Shown: piece by piece, positions 25,346 to 35,989 of the stretch | Layout of the letters: each line of letters begins with the position of its first letter | Numbering within the stretch: position 1 is the first letter of the stretch | From: Sphingomonas sp. SUN039 | GTDB lineage: Bacteria > Pseudomonadota > Alphaproteobacteria > Sphingomonadales > Sphingomonadaceae | Direction: 5' to 3' | Length of the DNA stretch: 64,000 bases | NCBI RefSeq assembly: GCF_024758725.1 | Contig: NZ_CP096972.1 | Coordinates: forward strand, 2,214,001-2,278,000 | The notes under the pieces: model-generated | The model's database searches: none | Seen by the model: only the letters and a program-made list of their open reading frames with translations | Told to the model about the DNA's origin: nothing | Position numbers and translations under genes: made by a program

Positions 25346-26818
25346 ATGAAGCACGGATTTGCGGCCTTCGCGCTAGTTGCTGCACCGCTCCACGCCGCGC
25401 CGACGACGCTCCAGCAACAGGTCGAGGCACGGCTTGCGGAAATGGGGCCGGGGACGCGTTTCGGGCTGGTCGTCGCCGATGCCGGGGGACGCGAACTGGT
25501 CGCGATTGCGCCGACCGACCGGTTCATTCCGGCGTCGAATACCAAGATGTTTACGGTCGCTGCCGCGCTGGCGACTCTAACTGACATCGACAAACCCGAC
25601 ACCGTCGGTGGCACAAGTGTACGTATCGACAAGACCGCTCAAGGAATAGAAGTCGTCCTGACCGGGCGCGGCGATGCGCGAATGTCTGCTAAGCCAGACT
25701 GCCAGATTGATTGCCTCGCAACACTTGCCGATGCCGTGGCGGCAAAAGTGAAGTCGGTGTGGAGCGTTCGCGGCGATGCAAGTGCTTTCGTGGATCGGCG
25801 CTGGAGCGCCGGGATGAGCTGGAACAACATCCCGACCGAATCGGGAACTGCCGTTTCCGCTCTCACTCTCGACAATAACGAGGTTCCTTTTACGGTCACG
25901 CCGGGTGCAGTCGGGGCAGCACCGATTGTGACCTTTGGCGCGGAAAACGGCACGACGCCAGTGCCACCACGGCGGGGAGTAATCGTCCTGAACGGTGGCC
26001 CCTACTACAGTATCGACAATCGCGCGTTGACGGTTGCCGCTGGCGAGACTGCACTGGAGTATGATCGGTTACCGTTCGAGAATGTCATCCGTCTGACCGG
26101 CACGATCGCGGTGGGCGCGGCATCCGTGGCATTCCGCGCGGGTATCGATGATCCTGCGTTCTTCGCGGCACAGATTTTCCAGCGCCTGCTCGTAGCACGT
26201 GGCGTGAAGGTTGGAGGGGTGACGGGGACAGCCTATCGACCTGAAGCGAGTAGCAAGCCGAAGCCGACCGATGCGGTCGAACTGCAGACGCTCACCCCGC
26301 CGCCTTTGTTCGATGATTTGACCATCATCAACAAGGTCAGCCAGAATCTCCACGCCGAACTGCTGCTGCGCCGCGTCGGCGCGGCCGGGGGCGAGGCATC
26401 GGTCGCGGGCGGCCTCAAGGCGGTCGAGGCAATGCTGGCTCGTGCAGGCGTCTCGCGCACCGGCTACGACTTTTCCGACGGCTCCGGCATGTCGACCTAT
26501 AACCGCGTCGCCCCGCGCGCGATGATCGCCTTCCTGCGCTGGACGGCGACGCAGCCCTGGGGCGTGAAATTCCGCGCTACGCTGCCGGTCGGCGGGGTCG
26601 ATGGCACCATTGCGCGACGTTTCGCCGGCACGCCGCTTGCGGGGAAGGTATTTGCCAAGACCGGCGGCCTCAACGCGACCAATGCGCTGTCGGGCTGGAT
26701 GACAGCGGCGAGCGGACGCGAACTGACTTTCGCGTTTTTTGCCAATGACGTGCCGCAGGGGCAGCGCGCCATTCCCGTCATCGATGCGGTGCTGAACCTG
26801 ATCGCGGCGGCGAACTGA
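25346..26818 (+). CDS. dacB: D-alanyl-D-alanine carboxypeptidase/endopeptidase (PBP4, peptidase S13)
   Basis: A 490-residue low-molecular-weight PBP with signal peptide (residues 1-~17). Active-site motifs are all present: SxxK as PASNTKMF (~61-68), SxN as KVSQNLHAELLLR, and KTG as FAKTGGLN. The SDGSGMSTYN block typical of PBP4 precedes the KTG box. It trims or cleaves D-Ala cross-bridges in the periplasm. The gene starts four bases after dgcA, so peptidoglycan cleavage and D-Glu recycling may be co-expressed. The central part (about 25560-26330) is visibly lower in G+C than both ends (33 of 60 bases at 25681-25740 against 43 of 60 at 25381-25440), a sign of mosaic origin. Confidence 0.93.
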   Translation: MKHGFAAFALVAAPLHAAPTTLQQQVEARLAEMGPGTRFGLVVADAGGRELVAIAPTDRFIPASNTKMFTVAAALATLTDIDKPDTVGGTSVRIDKTAQGIEVVLTGRGDARMSAKPDCQIDCLATLADAVAAKVKSVWSVRGDASAFVDRRWSAGMSWNNIPTESGTAVSALTLDNNEVPFTVTPGAVGAAPIVTFGAENGTTPVPPRRGVIVLNGGPYYSIDNRALTVAAGETALEYDRLPFENVIRLTGTIAVGAASVAFRAGIDDPAFFAAQIFQRLLVARGVKVGGVTGTAYRPEASSKPKPTDAVELQTLTPPPLFDDLTIINKVSQNLHAELLLRRVGAAGGEASVAGGLKAVEAMLARAGVSRTGYDFSDGSGMSTYNRVAPRAMIAFLRWTATQPWGVKFRATLPVGGVDGTIARRFAGTPLAGKVFAKTGGLNATNALSGWMTAASGRELTFAFFANDVPQGQRAIPVIDAVLNLIAAAN

Positions 26819-26983
26819 CCGCAATTCCGGGGTCCGAGTGTTGCATCCGCGCCACGTCGCGGACCCAATCTTCGCGATAATGCCATATGGTTATAGGCTG
26901 GCGACAAGTAACTATGGTGCACTGCCACCGATGTGTCATTTACTCGGGGGTGTCCGGCAACGGCCGGTTCGGGGGAAATCGAC

Positions 26984-29962
26984 ATGCGACGCGCTGCACT
27001 GACCAAAGCCATTCTCGTTTCCGCGACGATGCTCGCCGGGGCTCTGCCATCGCTCGCCGCAGCCGCCGAGGCGGCGGAGGCCGAGATCGTCGTCACCGGC
27101 TCGCTGATCAAGCGCAACCCGAACGACAGCGCGCTGCCGCTGACGATCATCTCGAACGAGGAACTGACGCGCGAAGGGATCAACAGCCCCGAACAGCTGG
27201 TCTCGCTGCTCAGCACCAACGGGAACGGGCCAGACAACCTCGCGTCGAACGCAGACGTCGTCGGCGGCGCGCAGCGCGGTACCAATGGCCTGTCGTCGGC
27301 AAACTTGCGTGGACAGGGCGCGGCGGCGACGCTTGTCCTGCTGAACGGGCGTCGCGTGGCCGCCCATGGGCTGCAAGGGTCGGCGGTCGATGTGAACCAG
27401 ATCCCGTTTGCTGCTATCGAGCGCATCGAGATCCTGAAAGATGGCGCGTCAGCGATCTATGGCACCGACGCCATCGGCGGCGTGATGAATTTCATCACCA
27501 AGAAGAACTTTCAGGGGCTGACGCTCAACGGGTCGACCGACGCCACGACGGGCGGCGGTGGCAACATTTACCGCCTGTCGGCAACCGCAGGCTATGGCGA
27601 CCTCGCGACGCAGGGGTTCAACATCATGGCGACCGTGGGGCGTACCGTGAACGAAATCCTGCAAGGGTCGCAGCGCAGCTTCGTGAACGGCAACCAGCCC
27701 AACCGTGGCTTGTCGATCGACACGCGCGGCACGCCGATTGCGACGATCTTCCCCAACGGCGTCAACGCGCTGTTCGCGCCGCAGGGGTCGCTGCTGACGG
27801 GAGCCACCCTTGTTGAGCCGGGCACGACAAATGCGGCAGCAAGCGCCGGCATCAACTTTCTCGATTTGCCGGGCGGTGCAGGCTGTTCTTCGATGGACGG
27901 CGGCATGGCCTATGACGAGCAACTCTGGGCCAACCCCAATGCGCGCCTTGCCTGCGCGTGGGACACGGGACGTGCGGTCGTGCTGCAACAACCGATCAAC
28001 ACGCTGACATATTACGGCCGCGCGACGGTGCGCGCGGGCAGTCACGAACTGTTTGCCGAAATCACCGGGTCGAATGCCAAATCGGCAAAGATTTTCTCGA
28101 ACAACCAATATTCGGGCAACGCGACGACGACGCCGCTATATTATCCTTTGAATGCGACGACGGCAGCCACCTACAATGACGTCTACGACCGTCTTGCAGC
28201 CGTATTTCCGACCATAGGCGCGGTCGGCGACCGCATCGTCGACGCGGTCGGCAATTACGGGCGTCCCATCGCCTATCGCTGGCGCTGCATCGCGTGCGGC
28301 AACCGCGAGTACAAGACCACGACCGACACGTTCCGCGTGGCCCTCGGTGCCGAAGGGCCGCTGTTCGAGGGCTGGGATTACCGCGCCGGTGGTTCCTATG
28401 CGAAGAGCGAGTCCTCCTCGCTGCTCGGCGACGGCTATCATTATCGCGGCATCTTCTCCTCCACGTTGCGCGCGCAGCAATCGGGCATAGCCGGGGCCGT
28501 ATCGGGCGGTCTCGATACCCGCGCGCCGACCGCACCGGGGGCGACCGCGCCGGGCATCGTCGGCCTGCTTAACAGCGGCATTCTCAACCCGTTTTCGGTG
28601 ACGCAGACGCCCGCCGCGCTGGCTGCGCTGAATTCGATCTCGGCAAAGGGAACCACGCTCTACGGTGGACGCTACGAAGTGTATCAGGCCGATGCCGCGG
28701 TTACAGGCGGGCTGTTCGACCTGCCGGGCGGCGAGGTGAAACTGGCCATCGGGGCCGATTATCGCCGCGAACGCTACAGCTTCAACGGCTCGGCGTCGTT
28801 TGCCCTGACACAGCCCGAAATTTTCAACGTAGCCGACGACAACGACCGTGCCCTCGCGCCCGTCTCGCGCGATGTCAAAGCGGTTTACGGGGAATTGCTG
28901 ATCCCGGTGTTCGAACCGCTCGAGATTACCGTCGCCGGACGCTACGATAACTACACGGGTTTCGGCGGCACCTTCAATCCGAAGATTTCGGGCAAGTTCC
29001 AGCCGGTCAACTGGCTGATGTTCCGCGGCTCGTACAATACCGGATTCCGCGTGCCGTCGTTCAACCAGATCTTCAATCCGGTGACCGTGTCGCCCAATCC
29101 TGGCAACACTTTGATCGATCCGACGACGTGCAGCCTGGCCGGCCCCAATCCCGCCGTGGCCGGCTGCGCCGCGATCACGCCGGACACTGCCACCGGCGGC
29201 AATCTGAACCTCGGTCCGGAAACCTCGAAGCAATTCTCGCTCGGCGTCGTGTTCCAGCCCGCGCGCCGCTTCAGCGCATCGTTCGATTTCTGGTCGATCG
29301 ATGTCGATAACGTCATCGGAGCGCTGACTATCCAGCAGCTGCTCGCTAATCAGGCGTTGTTTCCCAACCGCATTTTCCGCACCGGCGGGATTATCACTGC
29401 GCTCGATCTGCGGAACGACAATATCGGGTCGCGGCGGACGCAGGGGCTCGAAGTCAGCCTGCGTGGCGGCGTCGAGGCATTCGGCGGTGTGCTTAGCGCG
29501 GGCCTCGACGGTACGTATATGCTCAAGCGGCGCGAACGCTTCCTCGCCAACACAGCGTTCGGGCCGAGCCTGATCGGGGTGTTCACCTATACCGGCGATC
29601 TTGCGCTCAAGTGGAAGCACAATGCCTTCATCACCTGGGCGAACGACACGGCGACGTTCAGCGTCTCGCAAATCTATCGCGACGGCTATACCAACCAGGC
29701 GCTGCCCGGCATCGCGGCGGGCACGGTGGTGCGGCCCGACTACAACCCGCGCGTTAAGCCTTATATCATCTACAACCTGTCGGCGGCGGTCCGTATCCAG
29801 AAGCAGCTGACGCTCACTTTCGGCGTCAAGAATATATTCAACACCGACCCGCCGTTCGCGATCACCTATGACAGCAATTTCGGTTCGGGATCGTCCTGGG
29901 AGCCGCGTGTCGCCGATCCGCGGGGTCGCAGCATCACAATGGCGGCGGAGGTGAAGTTCTAG
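26984..29962 (+). CDS. TonB-dependent outer-membrane receptor
   Basis: A 992-residue receptor: signal peptide (residues 1-~28), a TonB-box-like EIVVTGSLIKR, a plug domain (PEQLVSLLS ... NLRGQGAAATLVLLNGRRVA ... IPFAAIERIEILKDGASAIYGTDAIGGVMNFITKK, visible in blocks) and a 22-strand barrel ending in GRSITMAAEVKF. It imports an unidentified large substrate using TonB energy. The VLLNGRR motif and long extracellular insertions fit the sphingomonad group often linked to carbohydrate or aromatic substrates. The chosen ATG 26984 has GGGGG upstream. The 165-base leader holds no recognised riboswitch. It converges with the carotenoid oxygenase gene. Confidence 0.95.
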   Translation: MRRAALTKAILVSATMLAGALPSLAAAAEAAEAEIVVTGSLIKRNPNDSALPLTIISNEELTREGINSPEQLVSLLSTNGNGPDNLASNADVVGGAQRGTNGLSSANLRGQGAAATLVLLNGRRVAAHGLQGSAVDVNQIPFAAIERIEILKDGASAIYGTDAIGGVMNFITKKNFQGLTLNGSTDATTGGGGNIYRLSATAGYGDLATQGFNIMATVGRTVNEILQGSQRSFVNGNQPNRGLSIDTRGTPIATIFPNGVNALFAPQGSLLTGATLVEPGTTNAAASAGINFLDLPGGAGCSSMDGGMAYDEQLWANPNARLACAWDTGRAVVLQQPINTLTYYGRATVRAGSHELFAEITGSNAKSAKIFSNNQYSGNATTTPLYYPLNATTAATYNDVYDRLAAVFPTIGAVGDRIVDAVGNYGRPIAYRWRCIACGNREYKTTTDTFRVALGAEGPLFEGWDYRAGGSYAKSESSSLLGDGYHYRGIFSSTLRAQQSGIAGAVSGGLDTRAPTAPGATAPGIVGLLNSGILNPFSVTQTPAALAALNSISAKGTTLYGGRYEVYQADAAVTGGLFDLPGGEVKLAIGADYRRERYSFNGSASFALTQPEIFNVADDNDRALAPVSRDVKAVYGELLIPVFEPLEITVAGRYDNYTGFGGTFNPKISGKFQPVNWLMFRGSYNTGFRVPSFNQIFNPVTVSPNPGNTLIDPTTCSLAGPNPAVAGCAAITPDTATGGNLNLGPETSKQFSLGVVFQPARRFSASFDFWSIDVDNVIGALTIQQLLANQALFPNRIFRTGGIITALDLRNDNIGSRRTQGLEVSLRGGVEAFGGVLSAGLDGTYMLKRRERFLANTAFGPSLIGVFTYTGDLALKWKHNAFITWANDTATFSVSQIYRDGYTNQALPGIAAGTVVRPDYNPRVKPYIIYNLSAAVRIQKQLTLTFGVKNIFNTDPPFAITYDSNFGSGSSWEPRVADPRGRSITMAAEVKF

Positions 29963-29999
29963 AGTCGCCTTCGGTTACGCGGGATCGGGGAAGCGCACC

Positions 30000-31481
30000 C
30001 TAATCCCGCGGCAGATGCCCGTCCTGCACAAACCGGCGGTCGGCCCAGGTCGTATGCGTCCCGCTGCAAATCTTGTGCGGCAGGGCGATGCGGACGACCG
30101 GTCCCGCCGCAAAGTCCTTGCAGTCGATCAGGATGCATTCGGATGTCTGCCGGTTCTCGTCGATCAGAAAGCTGACGAGATAGCCGTCGTCCTCGTCGAC
30201 CGCGCCGATGCGCGGCACGAACGGTGCTTCGCTGGCGAATACGCCGTCGGGCAATTTCAGGTCCCATGACTCCCCGGTTGCGAGGTCGTGTTTGACGAAC
30301 CCGTTAAACAGGAACCAGCCCGGTTTGGTCGTCGTACTATAGGCGTAGCGATAAGGGAGCCCGGCATAACGCTGGTTGAACATCCCGAATTCGAGGATGC
30401 GGTCGTCGAGATGACGCTCGGTCGTATTGCCGGTCTTCAGGTCGAAGCGCCAGCGGTGGAGCTTGGGGCGGAAACTGTGCTCGTCGAGGAAAGCCATCAT
30501 ATGGCTCATGCCTTCCGGCGCATCCTCGAGCGGCCGGGGCATCGGGTTTTCCTGGAAATAGCCGTCGAGGACGATCTCGTCGCCCTCTTCATAGGCGTTG
30601 AGCCAGTGCAGGACATAGGTCGGGTCGGCCTCGAACCAGCGGATGTCCTCGGTCCGGCCGTAACGCGGGATGACCGCGAAACGCGACTTCAGGTCGCGGT
30701 GAAAGCGCGAGGCGTGAATGTTGCGCTTGAGCAATTCCGCGTCCCAGAACAGCGGCAAGTCGTTCAGGATCGAATAGCTTTTGCTGAACGCCATGTCGTG
30801 CGGCAGGCGCGGCCCCGGCAAGGGTACTGGCACATAATGCGCGAGCTTGCCGGTCCGGTCCACGACCCCGTAATGCATATAGGGCGCGTGGACGCTGTAG
30901 TTGAAGAACATCATTTCCCCGGTCGCTTCATCGACCTTGGGATGCGCCGAGACACCGTCGATCGGTGCCCAGCCAGCGATCCCCTCCTGCTCGAGCGTTT
31001 CAGGGTCGAGCAGATAGGCCTCACCACACTGGTAGAACGTCGAGACGATCTTGCCCGCGTGGACGACGACATCGGTGCTCGATGAATCTTTCAGCGCGCC
31101 ATGCGCCCCGAAGCCCGGGCGCAACGATGTCCCCGCAGGGTCCATCAGGCCGCCCCACAGCGACTGGCCCGCTTCCTGTTCCGCTGCAAAGCCGCGCGTC
31201 CGCACGAAGCGGTTACGGTAATCGGCCTTGCCATTCCGGAAACTGATCGCATGCACCATCCCGTCGCCGTCGAACGGGTGATAATTGCCCAGCGGCTGGT
31301 GCACCTGGTTTTCGGTGTTGCGGATATAGATGCCGTCGATGTCGTCGGGGATACGCCCCTCGATCACATCTAGGTCGATGGCCGTCGCCTCGCTCAGCAA
31401 CGGCGTCCACGGCCCGGTCAGATAGGGATGATTGGTCGGCCTGAGCGACGATACTACGGGTTCGAGCAGTTCCACATCCAC
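30000..31481 (-). CDS. Carotenoid cleavage oxygenase family protein
   Basis: About 493 residues from GTG 31481, which has GGGAG seven bases upstream; an ATG at 31505 would add eight residues but lacks a spaced ribosome site. The RPE65/CCD propeller pattern is clear, including FDGDGMVHAISFRNG. The four iron-binding histidines appear in SAHPKVDEATG, RLPHDMAFSK, VLHWLNAYEEGD and GTHTTWADRRFV. Family members cleave alkene bonds in carotenoids, apocarotenoids or lignostilbenes with O2; the substrate here is not evident. It is the last gene of a leftward run with DUF1295, thiolase, maiA and trxB genes. Confidence 0.93.
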   Translation of the reverse strand: MDVELLEPVVSSLRPTNHPYLTGPWTPLLSEATAIDLDVIEGRIPDDIDGIYIRNTENQVHQPLGNYHPFDGDGMVHAISFRNGKADYRNRFVRTRGFAAEQEAGQSLWGGLMDPAGTSLRPGFGAHGALKDSSSTDVVVHAGKIVSTFYQCGEAYLLDPETLEQEGIAGWAPIDGVSAHPKVDEATGEMMFFNYSVHAPYMHYGVVDRTGKLAHYVPVPLPGPRLPHDMAFSKSYSILNDLPLFWDAELLKRNIHASRFHRDLKSRFAVIPRYGRTEDIRWFEADPTYVLHWLNAYEEGDEIVLDGYFQENPMPRPLEDAPEGMSHMMAFLDEHSFRPKLHRWRFDLKTGNTTERHLDDRILEFGMFNQRYAGLPYRYAYSTTTKPGWFLFNGFVKHDLATGESWDLKLPDGVFASEAPFVPRIGAVDEDDGYLVSFLIDENRQTSECILIDCKDFAAGPVVRIALPHKICSGTHTTWADRRFVQDGHLPRD

Positions 31482-31553
31482 AACGCATCTCCCAAACACG
31501 GGCATCCTAGAAGGACGGGCAGCAACGCGCATCCGGATTCTTGACCGCGTGCC

Positions 31554-32348
31554 TCATCCCTTTGCGGGCGGCCAGGGGAAGAAAGCCGAGGTGCGCCGGA
31601 CATAGGCCGCATAGTCCGGTTTCCGCTTTTTCATGCTGCCCTCGACGGTGGGCGCGCCCGACCATTTCATCAATGTCCAGGTCAGGAACAGCGGCCCGAT
31701 GATCGCCCAGCGCCCCGTCGCCGTCTCGGCCGCGACAAGATACATGCCCCACCACGCGCAAGCATCGCCGAAATGATTGGGATGCCGCGTGTAGCGCCAC
31801 AGGCCACCGTCCATCACTTGCCCCGCATTCGCCGGGTCGCGCTTGAAACGGACCAGCTGGTAATCGGCGAGCGCCTCGAAGACGATCCCGAATACAGCTA
31901 GGGCCGCACCGCCATAGCCGAGCAGCCCCAAAGGCGGGGCCGCATCAAGCTGGCCGAGCTGGACCGGCAGGCACACCAGAAACAGCAGCGGCGCTTGCGT
32001 CGCAAAGACCAGCAGCAGCGAAGCCGTGCCGAACCCCCATCCGCGATTGCGCTGCGCCTTCTCGAGAAGCGCGACATAGCGCCGGTCGGTCCCGTGATGC
32101 CGCCATCGCCACAGCAAATACCCGCCGAGCCGGACGCCCCATAGCGCGCACAGCACGAGCAGCAGTAGCTTTCGTTCGGCATTGCCGTCGGCCATCACAA
32201 ACGTGCCGCCCGCCACGACGACCATGCCGAACGCCCAGAAACTGTCCACCGGCGTTACATCGCGCAGGCCGAGGCAGATCAGCCAAAGCAGGACGAAAGC
32301 CGCGACCAGGACAGCCGCGTTGGCCAGCAGAAGTTGTGCGATGCTCAT
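31554..32348 (-). CDS. DUF1295 family membrane protein (steroid-reductase/ICMT-like)
   Basis: A 264-residue protein with about six transmembrane helices and the conserved C-terminal block DGGLWRYTRHPNHFGDACAWWG, followed by KWSGAPTVEGSMKKRKPDY. This block is shared with 3-oxo-5-alpha-steroid 4-dehydrogenases and isoprenylcysteine methyltransferases; bacterial DUF1295 proteins are largely uncharacterised. The ATG overlaps the thiolase stop (ATGA), showing co-translation. A link to isoprenoid or steroid-like substrates would fit its carotenoid-oxygenase and thiolase neighbours, but is not proven. Confidence 0.85.
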   Translation of the reverse strand: MSIAQLLLANAAVLVAAFVLLWLICLGLRDVTPVDSFWAFGMVVVAGGTFVMADGNAERKLLLLVLCALWGVRLGGYLLWRWRHHGTDRRYVALLEKAQRNRGWGFGTASLLLVFATQAPLLFLVCLPVQLGQLDAAPPLGLLGYGGAALAVFGIVFEALADYQLVRFKRDPANAGQVMDGGLWRYTRHPNHFGDACAWWGMYLVAAETATGRWAIIGPLFLTWTLMKWSGAPTVEGSMKKRKPDYAAYVRRTSAFFPWPPAKG

Positions 32349-33574
32349 GCTGCGATCTTCTCCACGATGAAGCTGACGGTCGTCGTCGTCGATCCGCCGA
32401 TGTTGAGCGTTTGCAAACGTCGCGCCCCTTCGACCTGATAATCGCCCGCCGTGCCTGTTACCTGCTTGTAGCCGTCGAGCAGCATGCGCACGCCGGTTGC
32501 GCCGACCGGATGCCCCATGCCGATCAGCCCCCCCGATGGATTGACCGGATTGGCCCCGCCGATCCCGATCGAACCGCTCTCGACCGCTTTCCAGGCCTCG
32601 CCGGGTGTCGTGATCCCGAGATGGTCGATCGCCATATATTCGGTCATCGCAAAGCAGTCGTGCACCTCGAACACGTCGATTTGCGTCACGTCCGCCACTC
32701 CCGCACGCGCGCGCGCCTCGGCGGCGGCGCGGTGGACCTGCGGAAAGACATAGGGTTCGTTCGAGCTCGCCCGGATTTTCGAGGCATAGGAAATCGGGGC
32801 CGAGCGATGACCCCAGCCGGTGATCTGCGGGATCGTCTCGAACGGAATCCCGCGCTGACGCGCATAACTGGCGGCCCGTTTCGCCGAAGCCAGAAACACC
32901 ACGGCGGCACCGTCGCTCACTTGCCCGCAATCCATCTTGCGCGTGCGTCCCTCGATAATCGGGTTATGTTCGTCAGATGGTGTGAAAGCCTCGGGCACGA
33001 ATTGGTAACTGCGCGTCTGGGCGTTGGGATTGAGCTTGGCGTTGGCGAAATTGTTGCGCGAGATTGCCATCAAATGGTCGTAGGACAAGCCGTAGCGACG
33101 GTCGTATTCGTCGGCCAAGTCGGAGAAGGCGCGCGGCCAGACATAGGTCGCATCGAGGTATTCGTGCCCTGCCCAGGCCGCTGCACCCAGATGCTGCGCC
33201 GCGACCGCGCCGGACACATTCCGCATCAGCTCGATACCGACGACACAGGCAAGATCGTACCGCCCTGCCTCGATGTCGGCCATCGCCGCCAGCACGGCAA
33301 CGCTGCCCGAAGCACAAGCGGCTTCGTGCCGCGAGGTCGGCAGGCCGTCGAACGCCGGGTCCACCAGCCCGAAAAAGCCGCCGAGCATCCCCTGCCCCGC
33401 GAATAATTCACCGGCGAAATTGCCGACGTGCCCGACGTCGATGTCCGACGCGTCAAGCCCGACCGCGTCCAGACCGTTGCGGACGACCTCGGCAAATGCA
33501 TCGGCCAGTTCCATGCCCTGGCGGTTCCAGTTGCTGGCATAATCGCTCTGCCATCCGCCCAGAACATGGACCAT
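32345..33574 (-). CDS. Thiolase family acyltransferase (SCP2-thiolase-like)
   Basis: A 409-residue thiolase-superfamily enzyme starting at ATG 33574 after GGGGGAG; a TTG 19 codons upstream is less likely. Nucleophilic Cys is in SRHEAACASGSVAVLAA (residues ~80-96), and the catalytic His/Cys-equivalent regions are FEVHDCFAMTEY and GGLIGMGHPVGATGVR. The sequence fits the lipid-transfer (SCP2-like) thiolases used in beta-oxidation of branched or sterol-like side chains rather than acetoacetyl-CoA thiolase. No partner DUF35 protein is seen nearby. Stop overlaps the DUF1295 ATG, so the two form an operon. Confidence 0.9.
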   Translation of the reverse strand: MVHVLGGWQSDYASNWNRQGMELADAFAEVVRNGLDAVGLDASDIDVGHVGNFAGELFAGQGMLGGFFGLVDPAFDGLPTSRHEAACASGSVAVLAAMADIEAGRYDLACVVGIELMRNVSGAVAAQHLGAAAWAGHEYLDATYVWPRAFSDLADEYDRRYGLSYDHLMAISRNNFANAKLNPNAQTRSYQFVPEAFTPSDEHNPIIEGRTRKMDCGQVSDGAAVVFLASAKRAASYARQRGIPFETIPQITGWGHRSAPISYASKIRASSNEPYVFPQVHRAAAEARARAGVADVTQIDVFEVHDCFAMTEYMAIDHLGITTPGEAWKAVESGSIGIGGANPVNPSGGLIGMGHPVGATGVRMLLDGYKQVTGTAGDYQVEGARRLQTLNIGGSTTTTVSFIVEKIAA

Positions 33575-33660
33575 GCCACTCTCCCCCAGCGATGCGTTCG
33601 GCGCATCGACCTTGACGACGGGTTCGACCAATTACGGCGGGTTGGCAAGCCGCCGATATG

Positions 33661-34275
33661 TCAGGCGACAGGCGGTGCCGCGTCCTTGAAGGCCGCCAGC
33701 GCCGCTGCCCGGTCCGCCATCGCGGTCACTTTCGGGAACGGCGTCAGATCGGTCTTGAAACGCCGCGCATTGTACATTTGCGGCACAAGGCACGCATCGA
33801 CGATATTCGGCACCTCGCCGCCGGCGAATTCGGTATCGGGCAGCAGCTTTTCGAGCGTCGTGAAACCCGCCCCGATCCAGTGGCGGTACCAGCTATCCAC
33901 GGCTTCCTGCGGCTGCCCCAGCTCGTTCTGAAGATACTTCAGAATGCGCAGGTTGTTGATCGGGTGGATGTCCGCCGCGATGGTCAACGCTATTTCCATC
34001 GCCCGCGCACGCGCCAGCGGTGCCGGGGGGATCATTCGCGGTTCGGGCGCGACGGTGTCGAGGTAGTCGATTATGGCGAGGCTCTGTCCCAGCACAATCC
34101 CGTCCGCTTCGAGCGCGGGCACGAAGCCGGCGGGATTGAGTTTCAGATACGCCGGCGCCCGCTGTTCCCCGTCGCGCAGCGCATAATTGCGCCTCTCATA
34201 TGCCAATCCCTTGAGATTGAGCACGATGCGAACGCGAAAGCACGCCGAGGAAAGGGGGAAATCGTGGAGGATCAT
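33661..34275 (-). CDS. maiA: Maleylacetoacetate isomerase / zeta-class GST
   Basis: A 204-residue zeta-class glutathione transferase. The N-terminal thioredoxin-like domain contains the zeta signature SSACFRVRIVLNLKGL (residues ~9-24) and NPAGFVPALE, and the helical domain contains DIHPINNLRILKYLQNELG. The enzyme isomerises maleylacetoacetate in Phe/Tyr breakdown, using glutathione. No fumarylacetoacetase or homogentisate dioxygenase is in the window, so a different ring-cleavage or detoxification role is possible. It lies 39 bases downstream of trxB. Confidence 0.88.
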   Translation of the reverse strand: MILHDFPLSSACFRVRIVLNLKGLAYERRNYALRDGEQRAPAYLKLNPAGFVPALEADGIVLGQSLAIIDYLDTVAPEPRMIPPAPLARARAMEIALTIAADIHPINNLRILKYLQNELGQPQEAVDSWYRHWIGAGFTTLEKLLPDTEFAGGEVPNIVDACLVPQMYNARRFKTDLTPFPKVTAMADRAAALAAFKDAAPPVA

Positions 34276-34314
34276 GCGTGGTCCATTCCTTCTCGCCGAC
34301 AGTCGCCTCGCTGC

Positions 34315-35443
<1,129 letters not shown>

Positions 35444-35498
35444 ACTCGTACGGGGTAAGGCGGCGTCCCTAGCGACGCGACGCGCACGTTGCAAGCCG

Positions 35499-35876
35499 TC
35501 AAAGGCGGCCCGCGCTTGCCTCTTCGAACATGCGGTCTACCTCGAGCACAAGGTCGCGGAGGTGGAACGGTTTCGACAGCACTTTCGCTTGCGGCAGGGC
35601 TTCGCCTGCACGCAGTGTGACCGCCGAAAAACCGGTGATGAACATCACGCGTGTGCCGGGCGCTGTCACCGACACCTTTTGCGCCAGCTCGATGCCGTCC
35701 ATGCCGGGCATGACAATATCGGTCAGCAGCAGGTCGAACTGTTCGCCGGCCTGCACGAGATCGAAGGCATCGTTGCCGCATTCGACCGGGACCACGGCGT
35801 AACCCGAGCGTTCGAGCGCCCGCGTCAGATGCATCCGCATCGCGCCATCGTCTTCGGCAAGCAAAATGCGGATCAT
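35499..35876 (-). CDS. cpdR: CpdR-like single-domain response regulator
   Basis: A 125-residue stand-alone receiver starting at MIRILLAEDDGAMRMHLTRA. Phospho-acceptor Asp lies in LLLTDIVMPGMDGIELAQK, with FITGFSAV and the Lys in KVLSKPFHLRDLVLEVDRMF. This closely follows Caulobacter CpdR, which primes ClpXP to degrade cell-cycle proteins when unphosphorylated. There is no output domain. As in other alphaproteobacteria the gene is divergent from an N-formylglutamate amidohydrolase gene, which strengthens the identification. A longer in-frame start is open but unsupported. Confidence 0.92.
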   Translation of the reverse strand: MIRILLAEDDGAMRMHLTRALERSGYAVVPVECGNDAFDLVQAGEQFDLLLTDIVMPGMDGIELAQKVSVTAPGTRVMFITGFSAVTLRAGEALPQAKVLSKPFHLRDLVLEVDRMFEEASAGRL

Positions 35877-35989
35877 GACCGGTCCCGAACAGCGCAACGA
35901 TGCCCAAGCGGCACCGCGCATCTTCTGTATGCCGACAGCGGTTAAGAAATTCCAGTGCACCGGCCCGATCGTGCCCCTATGCCCCGGGG

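Noticed and set aside
26819-26983. Riboswitch (for example cobalamin-type) before the TonB receptor
   Set aside because: No conserved cobalamin-box or complex fold was visible in the 165-base leader.
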